Assembly (NCBI GenBank): GCA_903935205.1
Contig: CAIZQU010000081.1
Location: forward strand, 1-64,000
From: an uncultured cyanobacterium
GTDB lineage: Bacteria; Cyanobacteriota; Cyanobacteriia; PCC-6307; Cyanobiaceae
Length of the DNA stretch: 64,000 nt
Direction: 5' to 3'
Under the pieces are notes generated by a model, which worked only from the letters and a program-made list of their open reading frames with translations, was not told where the DNA came from and made no database searches. Shown piece by piece: positions 35,396-44,275 of the stretch; position 1 is the stretch's first letter; each line of letters begins with the position of its first letter. Position numbers and translations under genes: made by a program.

Positions 35396-35737
35396 TTGGA
35401 CCGTGCTGGCCACCCGACAGCGGATCAGGGCTGCGTCGAGCTTCTCGACTGCGGCTACCGCAACAGCACGGACCGGATGGTCATCCTGCGTTGCTGCGGG
35501 CCCCAGCAGTTTTATCTGGAGCGAGTCATCTTCCCGTTCGAGGTGCTGACCTTCCCCTGCCCCCCCCACACGGAGGTGGAAGTCTGGACCCACGGTCTGG
35601 GAGGCCCCGAACTTCTCGAGACCCTGCGGATCGAGGATCTGGTGATCGAACCGGCGGTGGTGGCCAGGTCCCCGGCCTTCCTTGAGCCAGCGGCCGACGG
35701 AGCCTTTCAGGACTCTCCCTGGCTTCAGGCCGGCTGA
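35396..35737 (+). CDS. DUF1830 family protein
   Basis: 113 aa with a TTG start at 35396, the only start in this frame that keeps the whole domain; the next ATG (35477) would cut into it. DUF1830 features are '[32 protein letters not shown]' style sequence and '[22 protein letters not shown]'; the family is cyanobacteria-specific with unknown function. A GTG at 35331 in another frame has a better ribosome site (AAGGA, 9 nt spacing), raising the chance of a frameshift or upstream ORF. It precedes ftsH by 70 nt on the same strand. Confidence 0.7.
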   Translation: MDRAGHPTADQGCVELLDCGYRNSTDRMVILRCCGPQQFYLERVIFPFEVLTFPCPPHTEVEVWTHGLGGPELLETLRIEDLVIEPAVVARSPAFLEPAADGAFQDSPWLQAG

Positions 35738-35807
35738 GGGCGGACCTGGGGGCTGGACCGCAGGCGATGCCGCCGCGGCTTTACACTTATACAAATTTCC
35801 CAGTCCC

Positions 35808-37736
35808 ATGAACCAGCGCTGGCGTCTCCTTGCTCTCTGGCTCCTGCCTGTGCTCGTGGCCCTCTTTCTGGGCTGGCAGCTGTTGGGCTCCGGTTTCGGA
35901 CGGGGAGGGGCCAAGGCGCCGGTGGTGGCCCCTAGCAATGCCGCCGTTGCCCGCATGAGCTACGGCCGCTTCCTCGACTATGTCAATGCCGGTCGCGTGA
36001 CCGCCGTCGACATTTTCGATGGTGGCCGCACCGCCGTGATCGAGGCTGTGGATCCCGATCTCGACAACCGTGTTCAGCGCATCAGGGTCGACCTGCCCGG
36101 TGTCGCCCCGGAGCTGATCAATCGTCTCAAGGATCAGGGGATCAGTTTCGACATTCATCCTCCCAAGTCCGCACCGCCGGCCCTTGGCTTGCTCGGCAAT
36201 CTGCTGTTTCCCCTGCTGCTGATCGGCTCGCTTGTTTTTCTCGCCCGCCGCTCCAATGGCATGCCGGGAGGTCCCGGGCAGGCGATGCAGTTTGGCAAGA
36301 CGAAGGCCAGGTTTCTGATGGAGGCTGAAACTGGAGTCAAGTTTGATGATGTTGCTGGCGTTGAAGAAGCCAAGCAGGACCTTCAGGAAGTCGTCACTTT
36401 TCTGAAAACGCCCGAACGGTTCACCACCATCGGCGCCAAAATTCCCAAGGGCGTTCTTTTGGTCGGCCCTCCAGGAACCGGCAAAACCCTGCTGGCCAAA
36501 GCGATTGCGGGCGAAGCTGGCGTTCCCTTCTTCTCCCTCTCAGGATCTGAGTTTGTCGAGATGTTTGTGGGTGTGGGCGCCAGCAGGGTTCGCGATCTGT
36601 TCAAGCGTGCCAAAGAAAATAGCCCTTGCCTGATCTTCATTGATGAGATCGATGCCGTTGGACGCCAACGCGGTGCTGGCATCGGTGGCGGCAATGACGA
36701 ACGTGAACAAACCCTCAACCAGCTCCTGACCGAGATGGATGGATTTGAGGGGAATAGCGGCATCATCATCATCGCTGCCACCAACCGACCCGACGTCCTT
36801 GACTCGGCGTTGATGCGGCCGGGTCGTTTCGATCGCCAGGTGCAGGTTGATGCCCCTGATATCAAAGGCCGTCTTTCCATCCTCAAAGTCCACACGCGTA
36901 ACAAGAAGCTTGCCCCAGATGTGAGCCTTGAGAGCATCGCCCGCCGCACCCCTGGCTTCACCGGCGCTGACCTGGCCAATCTCCTCAATGAGGCCGCCAT
37001 CCTGACGGCACGCCGCCGCAAGGAAGCGACAACTCTGGCTGAAATTGATGACGCTGTCGACCGCGTCATTGCTGGTATGGAAGGCAAGCCCCTCACCGAT
37101 GGTCGCAGTAAGCGCCTGATCGCTTATCACGAAGTTGGCCATGCTCTGGTCGGCACCCTGGTCAAAGCTCATGACCCCGTCCAGAAGGTGACCCTGATAC
37201 CCCGCGGCCAGGCCCAGGGCCTCACCTGGTTCGCCCCGGATGAGGAGCAGATGCTGGTCAGCCGTGCCCAACTGCGGGCCAGGATCATGGGAGCCCTCGG
37301 GGGCCGTGCCGCCGAAGATGTGGTGTTCGGCCACGCCGAAGTGACGACCGGAGCCGGTGGTGACATCCAACAGGTTGCCTCCATCGCCCGCCAGATGGTC
37401 ACCCGCTTTGGCATGAGTGAGATCGGTCAGTTTTCTCTGGAGGCTGGTAATCAGGAGGTCTTTCTCGGTCGCGATCTGATGACCCGCAGCGACGGTTCCG
37501 ATGCTCTGGCTCTGCGCATCGATGAGGCTGTTCGGGCTATTGTCCAGTCTTGCTATAGCGAGACGGTGAAGCTTGTTGCTGAAAATCGAGCCTGCATGGA
37601 TCGTCTCGTCGAGTTGCTGATCGAGAAGGAAACCCTCGATGGCGATGAGTTGCGTGCGGTGGTCAGCGAGTTTGCGGCCATTCCAGAAAAGGAACGTTTT
37701 TCTCCCCTCCTTGCCGCTGAGCCAGTGGCGAGCTGA
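35808..37736 (+). CDS. ftsH: ATP-dependent zinc metalloprotease FtsH
   Basis: 642 aa from the ATG at 35808. Membrane-bound AAA protease; cyanobacterial forms remove damaged D1 from photosystem II. Two N-terminal helices flank a lumenal domain. Walker A 'GPPGTGKT' near residue 222, Walker B '[16 protein letters not shown]', second region of homology with '[19 protein letters not shown]', and the zinc site HEVGH near residue 441 are all intact. Codon use in the middle of the gene looks less GC-biased than its neighbours, common for highly expressed genes. Ends in a good intrinsic terminator. Confidence 0.97.
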   Translation: MNQRWRLLALWLLPVLVALFLGWQLLGSGFGRGGAKAPVVAPSNAAVARMSYGRFLDYVNAGRVTAVDIFDGGRTAVIEAVDPDLDNRVQRIRVDLPGVAPELINRLKDQGISFDIHPPKSAPPALGLLGNLLFPLLLIGSLVFLARRSNGMPGGPGQAMQFGKTKARFLMEAETGVKFDDVAGVEEAKQDLQEVVTFLKTPERFTTIGAKIPKGVLLVGPPGTGKTLLAKAIAGEAGVPFFSLSGSEFVEMFVGVGASRVRDLFKRAKENSPCLIFIDEIDAVGRQRGAGIGGGNDEREQTLNQLLTEMDGFEGNSGIIIIAATNRPDVLDSALMRPGRFDRQVQVDAPDIKGRLSILKVHTRNKKLAPDVSLESIARRTPGFTGADLANLLNEAAILTARRRKEATTLAEIDDAVDRVIAGMEGKPLTDGRSKRLIAYHEVGHALVGTLVKAHDPVQKVTLIPRGQAQGLTWFAPDEEQMLVSRAQLRARIMGALGGRAAEDVVFGHAEVTTGAGGDIQQVASIARQMVTRFGMSEIGQFSLEAGNQEVFLGRDLMTRSDGSDALALRIDEAVRAIVQSCYSETVKLVAENRACMDRLVELLIEKETLDGDELRAVVSEFAAIPEKERFSPLLAAEPVAS

Positions 37737-37795
37737 GTGGTCACGTTCAGGCCAATCAGCTTGCTTGTTCATCCTTGATCAACCACTAAATTTCA

Positions 37796-37824
37796 AGCCC
37801 TCCCTGTCGTTGGAGGGCTTTTTT
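37796..37824 (+). terminator. Intrinsic terminator of ftsH
   Basis: Stem AGCCCTCC / GGAGGGCT with an 8-nt loop, directly followed by a run of T (TTTTTT). It lies 60 nt after the ftsH stop and is the clearest intrinsic terminator in the window. Confidence 0.92.
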
Positions 37825-38210
37825 AATGATGGGCCAATTCATTGTTGCCTGGCAGTTCTTCCGTTCTTTCTTTCTTTCTTTGTTTCGTCTCGACTCCGGC
37901 GCGGCTCTCGCTCGGCTCAGGCAACAGTGCCGGAGATGGCCGTGTTGGCAGTTCTGAGCTCAGAAGTGAATTGAGCCCTGAGCCCTAAACCCTGAGCCCA
38001 GTGAAATGAGCCCTGAACCATGGCCTGATCCATCAACCACCCCGGTGCCAGTCAGGGACGCCAGAACAATGGTTCCGACCATCGTGGTTTCACCAGGATG
38101 GGGGTGAGGCATCCTGCAGCAGTCAGGGCGCCATGAGCACGTTGGTGGCTGAGTTTTCCGCCCGGGCCCGGGGATCTCAGTGGCAGAGCGGAGGGTGGAG
38201 GTGGAAGGGC
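37825..38210. other. Intergenic region between ftsH and clpP
   Basis: No gene recognised. The region has a TTTC tetranucleotide run (about 37864-37882), the heptamer array listed separately, and otherwise featureless GC-rich sequence to the clpP stop. The two flanking genes are convergent. Confidence 0.6.
37971..38019. repeat. Heptamer tandem array, consensus TGARCCC
   Basis: Seven consecutive 7-bp units: TGAGCCC, TGAGCCC, TAAACCC, TGAGCCC, AGTGAAA, TGAGCCC, TGAACCA. It resembles the short tandemly repeated repetitive (STRR) heptamers known from filamentous cyanobacteria, though the unit differs. A related octamer array is at 63035-63257. Confidence 0.8.
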
Positions 38211-38801
38211 TCAGACGGAGCGAACAGGTCGTTTGTCGATCACCTTATCGATCAAGCCATAGGCCACGGCTTCAGCCGGTGACATGAAGAAGTCGCGGTC
38301 TGTATCTTCCTCGATTCGGCTCAACGGCTGGCCGGTGCGATCGGCGAGTTCCTGGTTGAGCTTTTGCTTGAGATAGAGAATCTCATCGGCCTGAATGCGG
38401 ATGTCACTCGCTTGGCCGCGGGCGCCACCGAGGGGCTGGTGGATCATGATCCGGGAATGGGTGAGGCTGCTGCGCTTGCCCGCAGCGCCCGCGCAAAGCA
38501 GAAAGGCGCCCATCGAGGCCGCGAGGCCGACGCAGACGGTCTGAACGTCGGGCTTGATGTGCTGCATCGTGTCGAAGATGCCTAAGCCGTCGTAGACGGA
38601 ACCACCGGGGGAGTTGATGTAAAGGAAAATATCCTTATCCGGATCTTCGGCTTCGAGGAAGAGCAGCTGCGCCACAACCCGGTTCGCCGATTCGGGAGTC
38701 ACCGCTTCCCCCAGGAAGATGATGCGCTCCCGCAGCAGGCGCGAATAGATGTCGAATGCCCGCTCGCCACGACCCGACTCTTCGATCACGATCGGGATCA
38801 T
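38211..38801 (-). CDS. clpP: ATP-dependent Clp protease proteolytic subunit
   Basis: 196 aa from the ATG at 38801; the track start adds 29 codons overlapping the psb29 promoter. Serine protease barrel subunit working with ClpC/ClpX. Catalytic Ser about residue 96 in '[12 protein letters not shown]', His about 121 in '[10 protein letters not shown]' and Asp in 'DTDRDFFM'. 'IYINSPGG'-type oxyanion segment is '[14 protein letters not shown]'. Cyanobacteria carry several ClpP copies; which one this is cannot be said. Divergent from psb29 over 103 bp. Confidence 0.96.
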   Translation of the reverse strand: MIPIVIEESGRGERAFDIYSRLLRERIIFLGEAVTPESANRVVAQLLFLEAEDPDKDIFLYINSPGGSVYDGLGIFDTMQHIKPDVQTVCVGLAASMGAFLLCAGAAGKRSSLTHSRIMIHQPLGGARGQASDIRIQADEILYLKQKLNQELADRTGQPLSRIEEDTDRDFFMSPAEAVAYGLIDKVIDKRPVRSV

Positions 38802-38904
38802 GGGCTGCGCAGGAGCGGTTCCAGCGATCTTAGCCAGCTGCAAGGCCCCACAGGATGGGGCGCCCTTGGCGCTAGGGTCGCCCCTCAACAGCCCGCCCTG
38901 ACGC

Positions 38905-39612
38905 GTGAGCGCCCCTCAGACCGTCGCCGACAGCAAGCGTGCCTTCCACGCCGCCTTCCCCCACGTGATTGCGCCGCTGCACCGGCGCATGGTCGATGAA
39001 CTGCTGGTCGAACTCCACCTGCTGAGCCACCAGCAGGGCTTCCGCCCCGATCCCCTGTTCGCCGTTGGCTTGATCCAGGTCTTCGACGCCTTCGCCAAGG
39101 GCTACCGGCCCGATCAGCACCGGGAACCCTTGTTGCAGGCCCTCTGTGCGGCCTCCGGCTTTGATGCCGACGAGCTGCGCCGCACCAGCAGCGCCGCCCT
39201 AGAGGCCATGGGCTCCCAGCGGCTGGAAGAGGTGAAGGGTTGGATCGAATCCGGTGGCAGCACCGCACCGGAGCCTCTGGCCTCTGCCCTGGCTGGTATT
39301 CGCCGTCCCGACTTTCACTACTCCCGCCTGATGGCGGTGGGGCTGCTCTCGTTGATCGAGCGGGCCCGCGGAGCCGATGGCCTTGAACCCCAGGCCCTGC
39401 GCAGCCATGCCCATGAACTGGCCGAGGCGATGGGTCTGCTGCGGGACCGGGTCGACAAGGACCTGACCCTCTACGTGGCCAACCTGGAAAAGATGGCCCA
39501 GGCGGTCGAACTGATGGAGGAGACGATCGCCGCCGAACGGCGGCGGCGGGAGCGTCAGCAGCCCGAGGCTGCCGTCAGCGCTTCAACTGAAGCCGTCCGC
39601 TCAGACGGCTGA
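38905..39612 (+). CDS. psb29: Photosystem II biogenesis protein Psb29/Thf1
   Basis: 235 aa, GTG start at 38905. Thf1/Psb29 supports PSII repair and, in cyanobacteria, stabilises the FtsH2/FtsH3 complex. The N-terminal '[31 protein letters not shown]' is the family signature; '[19 protein letters not shown]' follows; the C-terminus is an alpha-helical, probably coiled-coil stretch ('[24 protein letters not shown]'). Both ftsH and clpP lie within 3 kb, a logical neighbourhood. The 3' end overlaps the convergent downstream gene by 38 nt. Confidence 0.95.
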   Translation: MSAPQTVADSKRAFHAAFPHVIAPLHRRMVDELLVELHLLSHQQGFRPDPLFAVGLIQVFDAFAKGYRPDQHREPLLQALCAASGFDADELRRTSSAALEAMGSQRLEEVKGWIESGGSTAPEPLASALAGIRRPDFHYSRLMAVGLLSLIERARGADGLEPQALRSHAHELAEAMGLLRDRVDKDLTLYVANLEKMAQAVELMEETIAAERRRRERQQPEAAVSASTEAVRSDG

Positions 39613-41269
39613 TCCGTTCAGGGGCGGCACCGCTCTGCAGCGGTTCCGCTTCGATCCACAGCTGGCTGGAGCGCTGCAGCAGCGCGGGCATCTCCTGGGG
39701 GAGAAGCTCCAGGGCTGCCATGGCCTCAGGGCGCAGGCGCATCCAGAGCTGTCCATGGCCCGGCCGGAAGCTTCCGCTGACCGGAATCGGCAGGGCCATC
39801 TGGGGGGCAGGTCCGAGAAACAGCAGCAATTGGGATGGGCGACCCGGATCGTTGACCCAGCGCCAGCCCCCCACCGTCACCCCATCGGCCCTGCGCCAGG
39901 CGGTGATCGTTCCTGGGCCCGCAGCGGTGCTTCCTGCGGGCGAGCTGGCCGCGCTGGAACCGGCAGCAGGCCGCGCCGGGGTGGTTCCGCCGCCACTCGC
40001 CCCGGCCGCTCCCCCAGGGGAAGCCGATACGCCCTCTGCCACAGCAGAAACTCCAGGCTCCGGGCCTGGACGGGCGATGGAGCTTCCAGCCTCCCCAGCG
40101 GCACCGGCTGAGGAGCCAGGCGAAGGGGGCTGAGACAAGGCAGCAGCGGCTGGTTCGCCCCTTCCGCTGGCCCTTGCCGGGCCGTTCTCCAGGCCCTGGG
40201 CCCGGAGGCTGGTGCTGATCCGATCCAGAATCTGGATCCAGGAGGACTGGGCCGAACCCACCAGCAGCTGCAGCTCCAGGCCGGCCCGGAAGGGACCCGA
40301 GCCCTGGGGCCTGAGCCGCAGCCTGAAAGGAGTGCGGCGGGCCTGCTCCAACCGGATGCCCTCCAGTCCATAGCGACCAGCCAGGGGATCGCGGATCATC
40401 GGCCGATCGATCAGCCCCCGCAGCAGCAGATCCAGGGAGGCCCCCTCGATCTCCAGCAGCTGGTCCGGGCCCAGGGGCAGACGCTCGCCTAAGGCTGGTA
40501 CCGCCAGGAGTGACCCTGCGCCCGGGTCGACCTGCGGACCGTTCGTCCTGCCGTCCCTGCCGACCGCTGCGGTGCCGCGGTCGATCGCCGCCGCCGCCTC
40601 CCCCTGCCAGCGCAGGGCGCGGTCCTCGAGGGCCAGGCTGAGGCAGCCCACCTGAAAGGGTTCCAGGAGTGGAGCCACCTGGCCCGTGATCCCCCCCAGA
40701 CCGGCCCCGTTCCAGTACACCGCCTGGCCGGCCTGCAACCGCTGCAGGCAGCGCAGGGACAGACCACCGCGGCTGCGGCGCTGCAGCGGCCGCAGGGAAG
40801 CCGCCAACTGACGACGGGCGGTGGTGTTCTCCCCCACCACAAACAGATCGCCCACCCGCAGGGCCTGAGGTGGAACGGTTGGGGCGGCAGCCTCCTGCGG
40901 GCGGGCCTCGATGACCAGGAACGGGGCGGTTTCGCTCTGATTGGCCCAGATCTGCCACCAGACCCGTCTCTGGCTGCGCCACAGACGGGTGGCAAAAGGC
41001 TCGCCCAGGCGCTCACTCCAGAGCGGCGGCACCGGCCGATCCGGTGTCGCCGGAAAGCTCTGCACCAGGCTGGAAGCACCCATCAGCTGCTCCAGACCCA
41101 CGGCCCTGGGGCGGCCCGTGCGGGCAAGGAACAGGGCTGGAACGACGATCAGGAGGGTTGCCGTCAGCAGGGTGCGCGGCAGGGGCAGGGGACCGGTGGA
41201 GGGCCAGGAATGACCCTTCAGGGAGGGCCATCGTGGCCGCAGGGCGGCCTGGAGACGCGGAGAGGGCAA
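39575..41269 (-). CDS. Hypothetical membrane-anchored protein
   Basis: About 564 aa from a TTG at 41269 (the track start, a TTG at 41398, would overlap the small ORF behind petN). One N-terminal helix 'RTLLTATLLIVVPALFLA', then about 300 residues of regular alpha/beta sequence, a 90-residue Pro/Ala/Gly/Ser-rich linker, and a C-terminal block 'TITAWRRADGVTVGGWRWVND'. Large outside-facing domain likely. No family recognised. The start is uncertain since no ATG or GTG precedes the helix. It overlaps psb29 tail to tail. Confidence 0.6.
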   Translation of the reverse strand: MPSPRLQAALRPRWPSLKGHSWPSTGPLPLPRTLLTATLLIVVPALFLARTGRPRAVGLEQLMGASSLVQSFPATPDRPVPPLWSERLGEPFATRLWRSQRRVWWQIWANQSETAPFLVIEARPQEAAAPTVPPQALRVGDLFVVGENTTARRQLAASLRPLQRRSRGGLSLRCLQRLQAGQAVYWNGAGLGGITGQVAPLLEPFQVGCLSLALEDRALRWQGEAAAAIDRGTAAVGRDGRTNGPQVDPGAGSLLAVPALGERLPLGPDQLLEIEGASLDLLLRGLIDRPMIRDPLAGRYGLEGIRLEQARRTPFRLRLRPQGSGPFRAGLELQLLVGSAQSSWIQILDRISTSLRAQGLENGPARASGRGEPAAAALSQPPSPGSSAGAAGEAGSSIARPGPEPGVSAVAEGVSASPGGAAGASGGGTTPARPAAGSSAASSPAGSTAAGPGTITAWRRADGVTVGGWRWVNDPGRPSQLLLFLGPAPQMALPIPVSGSFRPGHGQLWMRLRPEAMAALELLPQEMPALLQRSSQLWIEAEPLQSGAAPERISRLSGRLQLKR

Positions 41270-41321
41270 GGGGGAGGGCAGGGTGAGCCCGGAGGCTGGA
41301 GATCCGGCGGGCAGACGGGGG

Positions 41322-41471
41322 TCAGGAACGTCCGGACGGTCCGGCGGAGCGACGACGTCGATCCCGCCACTCGATCGTCGAGAGGTAGATGACCCCAAGG
41401 CTCACGAACACCAGCAGCAGGGTGGCGAGGCCGGCGAGCAGGCTGCCGATGGGGAGGTCTGACAGGCTCAC
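41322..41471 (-). CDS. Small single-pass membrane ORF downstream of petN
   Basis: 49 aa, GTG start 4 nt after the petN stop; too short for the ORF track. One clear membrane helix 'SLLAGLATLLLVFVSLGVIYLS', then a conserved-looking basic patch 'TIEWRDRRRR'. Size and location are typical of low-molecular-mass photosynthetic membrane subunits or assembly factors, but I could not assign it to a named Psb, Pet or Psa family. Tight spacing indicates co-transcription with petN. Confidence 0.5.
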   Translation of the reverse strand: MSLSDLPIGSLLAGLATLLLVFVSLGVIYLSTIEWRDRRRRSAGPSGRS

Positions 41472-41475
41472 CGGA

Positions 41476-41577
41476 TCAGAGGCCGATGCTGTTGTCCCCA
41501 TTGCGGCCCCAGACCACCATGGCGATCGAGAAACTGAAGATGGCCGCGAGGGAGGCCCAACCCAGGGTGATCAGCAT
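41476..41577 (-). CDS. petN: Cytochrome b6f complex subunit PetN
   Basis: 33 aa, absent from the ORF track because of size. '[20 protein letters not shown]' followed by 'RNGD' is the PetN signature; the single helix is one of the four small subunits around the b6f dimer. The ATG at 41577 gives the standard length; an upstream in-frame ATG at 41604 would add nine residues. Divergent from clpS, with only 64 bp between the starts. Confidence 0.93.
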   Translation of the reverse strand: MLITLGWASLAAIFSFSIAMVVWGRNGDNSIGL

Positions 41578-41641
41578 CGGAAAGCCGGTTTGGTTTGGGC
41601 GCATGTTACCTAGGCTGCAGTCCCTTACGCCCCCGGCCGCC

Positions 41642-41965
41642 ATGCGCGTGATCCGGTCCCTTCCGCCCCTGCGGGCCGCCGCCGATGCGCCGACGGCCGT
41701 CCAGGAGAAAAGCAGGGTTCGCCAGCCCTACCCCAACCTCCGGGTGATCGTGCTGGATGACGACGTCAACACCTTCCAGCATGTGGTCGAATGCCTGGTG
41801 CGCCACATTCCTGCCATGCAACCCGACCGGGCCTGGGAGCTGGCCCATCGCATCGATGGCGAGGGGTCTGCCGTGGTCTGGTGCGGACCGCAGGAACAGG
41901 CGGAGCTCTACCACCAGCTGCTCGCCGCCGAGGGACTGACCATGGCGCCCCTTGAACGGGACTGA
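41642..41965 (+). CDS. clpS: ATP-dependent Clp protease adaptor ClpS
   Basis: 107 aa from the ATG at 41642. ClpS delivers N-degron substrates to ClpC/ClpA. The core '[25 protein letters not shown]' holds the conserved N-end binding residues (D-D-x-N-T), and '[31 protein letters not shown]' completes the fold. The first 30 residues form the flexible N-terminal extension. Followed at 8 nt by a DUF2103 gene. Confidence 0.95.
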   Translation: MRVIRSLPPLRAAADAPTAVQEKSRVRQPYPNLRVIVLDDDVNTFQHVVECLVRHIPAMQPDRAWELAHRIDGEGSAVVWCGPQEQAELYHQLLAAEGLTMAPLERD

Positions 41966-41973
41966 GGGCCGCC

Positions 41974-42249
41974 ATGGGTCGGCTGGTGATCACCCACAGC
42001 ACCTACATCGAGGGGCTGATCCCGCTGCTGCGCCGACTGGCCCGGGAGCAGGGCATCCACACCGTGACGCCGGCGGTGATCGCCAGGGTGCGGGGGCGGA
42101 GCACAGGCCTGCGACTGCGGGTGCAGAGCCCGATCAGCGGCGGCTGGAAGCTGGTGGCCCGGCGTGGTACGAGTGCCCAGGAGGTGTTTGTCGTCACCGT
42201 CTGGGATCGGGAGCATCTGCAGGGGCTTCTGGACCAGCTGGCGGACTGA
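41974..42249 (+). CDS. DUF2103 family protein
   Basis: 91 aa. 'MGRLVITHSTYIEGLIPLLRRL' and 'TVTPAVIARVRGRSTGLRLRVQSPISGGWKLVARRGTSAQEVFVV'-type sequence match DUF2103, described as a predicted metal-binding family in cyanobacteria; the His-Ser-Thr near the N-terminus is conserved. Function unknown. 8 nt behind clpS, so likely co-transcribed; its end overlaps a convergent gene by 56 nt. Confidence 0.8.
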   Translation: MGRLVITHSTYIEGLIPLLRRLAREQGIHTVTPAVIARVRGRSTGLRLRVQSPISGGWKLVARRGTSAQEVFVVTVWDREHLQGLLDQLAD

Positions 42250-42640
42250 CCAGGGTGGTGGGTGCCGAGCGTTCGTAGACCGCTGCCGCACTGAAGCGGG
42301 CCCAGGCCCCCGCTTCACGGAACCAGGGGCCGCTGTGCATCGGTGTCAGATCGCTGGCCTGCAACTGCCAGCGTTGCTCCAGGTAGGCGCTGTAGCGGGC
42401 CGCCTCAAGCTGGGGACCATGCCAATGGACCACGGCGAAGGCCACGCCGCGGCTGCGAACCGCACCGCCGGCGGCCTCCTGGATCTCCTCCTCCAGCAGG
42501 AAGGTGCGGAAGGGGCTGTCGAGCTCCTCCTCCAGGCTGTATTTGCGCAGATAAAGCGCCCTGGCCCGGGGAAACACCGGCCCCGGTGCCCTACTTAGCA
42601 GGCGCTCGAATGCCCTCTGGAACGAAGCATGCTGCATCAA
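42194..42640 (-). CDS. Hypothetical protein
   Basis: 148 aa. N-terminal half helical ('SFQRAFERLLSRAPGPVFPRARALYLRKYSLEEELD'), followed by 'GVAFAVVHWHGPQLEAARYSAYLEQRWQ' with a tryptophan/histidine patch and a short proline-rich tail that overlaps the DUF2103 gene. Reads like a folded cytosolic protein, no signal or membrane segments. I do not recognise the family. Upstream (42641-42893) no further gene is seen. Confidence 0.55.
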   Translation of the reverse strand: MMQHASFQRAFERLLSRAPGPVFPRARALYLRKYSLEEELDSPFRTFLLEEEIQEAAGGAVRSRGVAFAVVHWHGPQLEAARYSAYLEQRWQLQASDLTPMHSGPWFREAGAWARFSAAAVYERSAPTTLVSPPAGPEAPADAPDPRR

Positions 42641-42893
42641 GGCCGGGTCCTCCGCCAGGGCTGCCCTCGCTGGGGGGCGATGAGGGGTGGACCACCGTGC
42701 CGTCTTGCCCCGGTTTTCGACCTGGATGAACCAGGAGGGGAGTCAGGGGCGAGGCGCCGTTTCCGACTGCGAGGTCGGTTTACGTTGCCGTCGCTGCAGA
42801 CCCCCCGTATCGAAGAAGGAGTCAGATCAGAAAACAGTGAAAGGCAGTCACCAACACGGCAGTCCGAGGTCATCTTAAGGGCTCTGCGCCGGT

Positions 42894-44183
42894 TCAGGGC
42901 CGTGCCGGCAGCGGCCAGATCCGGCGCACCTGCTCCAGCAGGCGAGCCGTCTCGGCATGGCGGACCTCGCGGTCCGAGTGCCTGAGCAGCAGGGTCAGGT
43001 GGCCCAGCTTGCGGCCCGGCCTGCGGTCCGATTTGCCGTACCAGTGGAGATGGGCGTCGGGCAGGGCTGCCAGGGCTGCCAGCCGCCGCTCCTCCTCATC
43101 CGGCTCCAGCGGCCCATCGAGCCCGAGCAGGTTGACCATCAGTGCTCCAGGCACAATGGGGTCGGGCAGGCCCATGGGCAGCCCGGCCACCACCCGCACC
43201 TGCTGGGAAAACTGGCTGCAGCGACAGGCCTCGATCGTGAAATGGCCGGAATTGTGGGTGCGCGGCGCAATCTCGTTCACCTGCAGGCCGGATGGTCCCA
43301 GAAACAGCTCCACCGCCATCACCCCCACGTAATCGAGGGCGGTGAGCAGCGAGCTGATGATGTTGCGGGCCAGGGCTTCCACGGCATGGTTCACCGGTGC
43401 CGGGAACACCACCCAATCGCAGACCTGACCGTGCTGGCAGGTCTCCACCAGCGGGAAGCAGCAGACGGTGCCCTCCCGGTCGCGGCTGGCCACGATCGCC
43501 AGCTCTCGCTCAAACACCACCCGCTCCTCCAGGATCCAGTCGGCGGGATGGACCCGATCGAGAAGCCGTTCCAGGGCCGCCTGATCGTTGATCGGCAGGG
43601 TGCCCTTGCCGTCGTAGCCGCCGCGGCTCGTCTTGGCCATCAGCGGGAATTGGAAGCCGGCGGGCAGGGTGGGCCTGCCGGGGTCCCGCAGGGGCATTGG
43701 ATCGGCCGGCTGGTACGGACGGCCGCTCTCCCAGAAGGGTGATGCCTGCCGCGGCTGCGCCGGTTGGTTCGGCTGCAGGGGTTCCTGGGGCTGGAGCACC
43801 GCCTCCAGGCCGCACCAGCGGGGGGTGGGCAGGTGGAGGCGGTCGAGCAACTCCCGCTGGGAGCGTTTGGCCAGCAGCGGCGCCAGGGCATCCAGGTTGG
43901 GCAGGAAACTCACCCCGTCAGCGGCCAGGGGGGCGAGGGCATCCAGCGGCAGCCATTCGTTTTCGAAGCTGATGGCGCCGCAGCGCTCGGCCAGCTGCCG
44001 GGTCGCTGCCACGTCATCGAGGGGGGCTTCCACCACCGACGCAGCGAGCCGGGCCGCGGGCTCAGCCGTTGATGAACACTGGAGATGGACCGCGACGCCG
44101 AGCTCGGCGGCGGCCTCGGCAAGCATCAGCGCCAGCTGGCCGCCTCCGACAATGCCGATGGAGGTCTGGGGCGAAGAGGCCAA
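42894..44183 (-). CDS. purK: 5-(carboxyamino)imidazole ribonucleotide synthase
   Basis: 429 aa with a TTG start at 44183; no in-frame ATG or GTG lies nearby. ATP-grasp enzyme that carboxylates AIR in purine synthesis. 'IGIVGGGQLALMLAEAA' opens the N-domain; 'LMAKTSRGGYDGKGT' is the ATP loop; 'FERELAIVASRDREG', 'NEIAPRTHNSGHFTIEAC' and 'HWYGKSDRRPGRKLGHLTLL' complete it. An unusual Pro/Gln-rich insertion of about 40 residues (131-172) separates the N-domain from the ATP-grasp core. Confidence 0.94.
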   Translation of the reverse strand: MASSPQTSIGIVGGGQLALMLAEAAAELGVAVHLQCSSTAEPAARLAASVVEAPLDDVAATRQLAERCGAISFENEWLPLDALAPLAADGVSFLPNLDALAPLLAKRSQRELLDRLHLPTPRWCGLEAVLQPQEPLQPNQPAQPRQASPFWESGRPYQPADPMPLRDPGRPTLPAGFQFPLMAKTSRGGYDGKGTLPINDQAALERLLDRVHPADWILEERVVFERELAIVASRDREGTVCCFPLVETCQHGQVCDWVVFPAPVNHAVEALARNIISSLLTALDYVGVMAVELFLGPSGLQVNEIAPRTHNSGHFTIEACRCSQFSQQVRVVAGLPMGLPDPIVPGALMVNLLGLDGPLEPDEEERRLAALAALPDAHLHWYGKSDRRPGRKLGHLTLLLRHSDREVRHAETARLLEQVRRIWPLPARP

Positions 44184-44275
44184 GGGGCACCATCATCAGC
44201 CTTCCAGATTCGCATCACGACCCTGAAGCGCTCGCCAGCCCACCCGGCACGCCGGCCACGGCGTTGATGGGGCCA

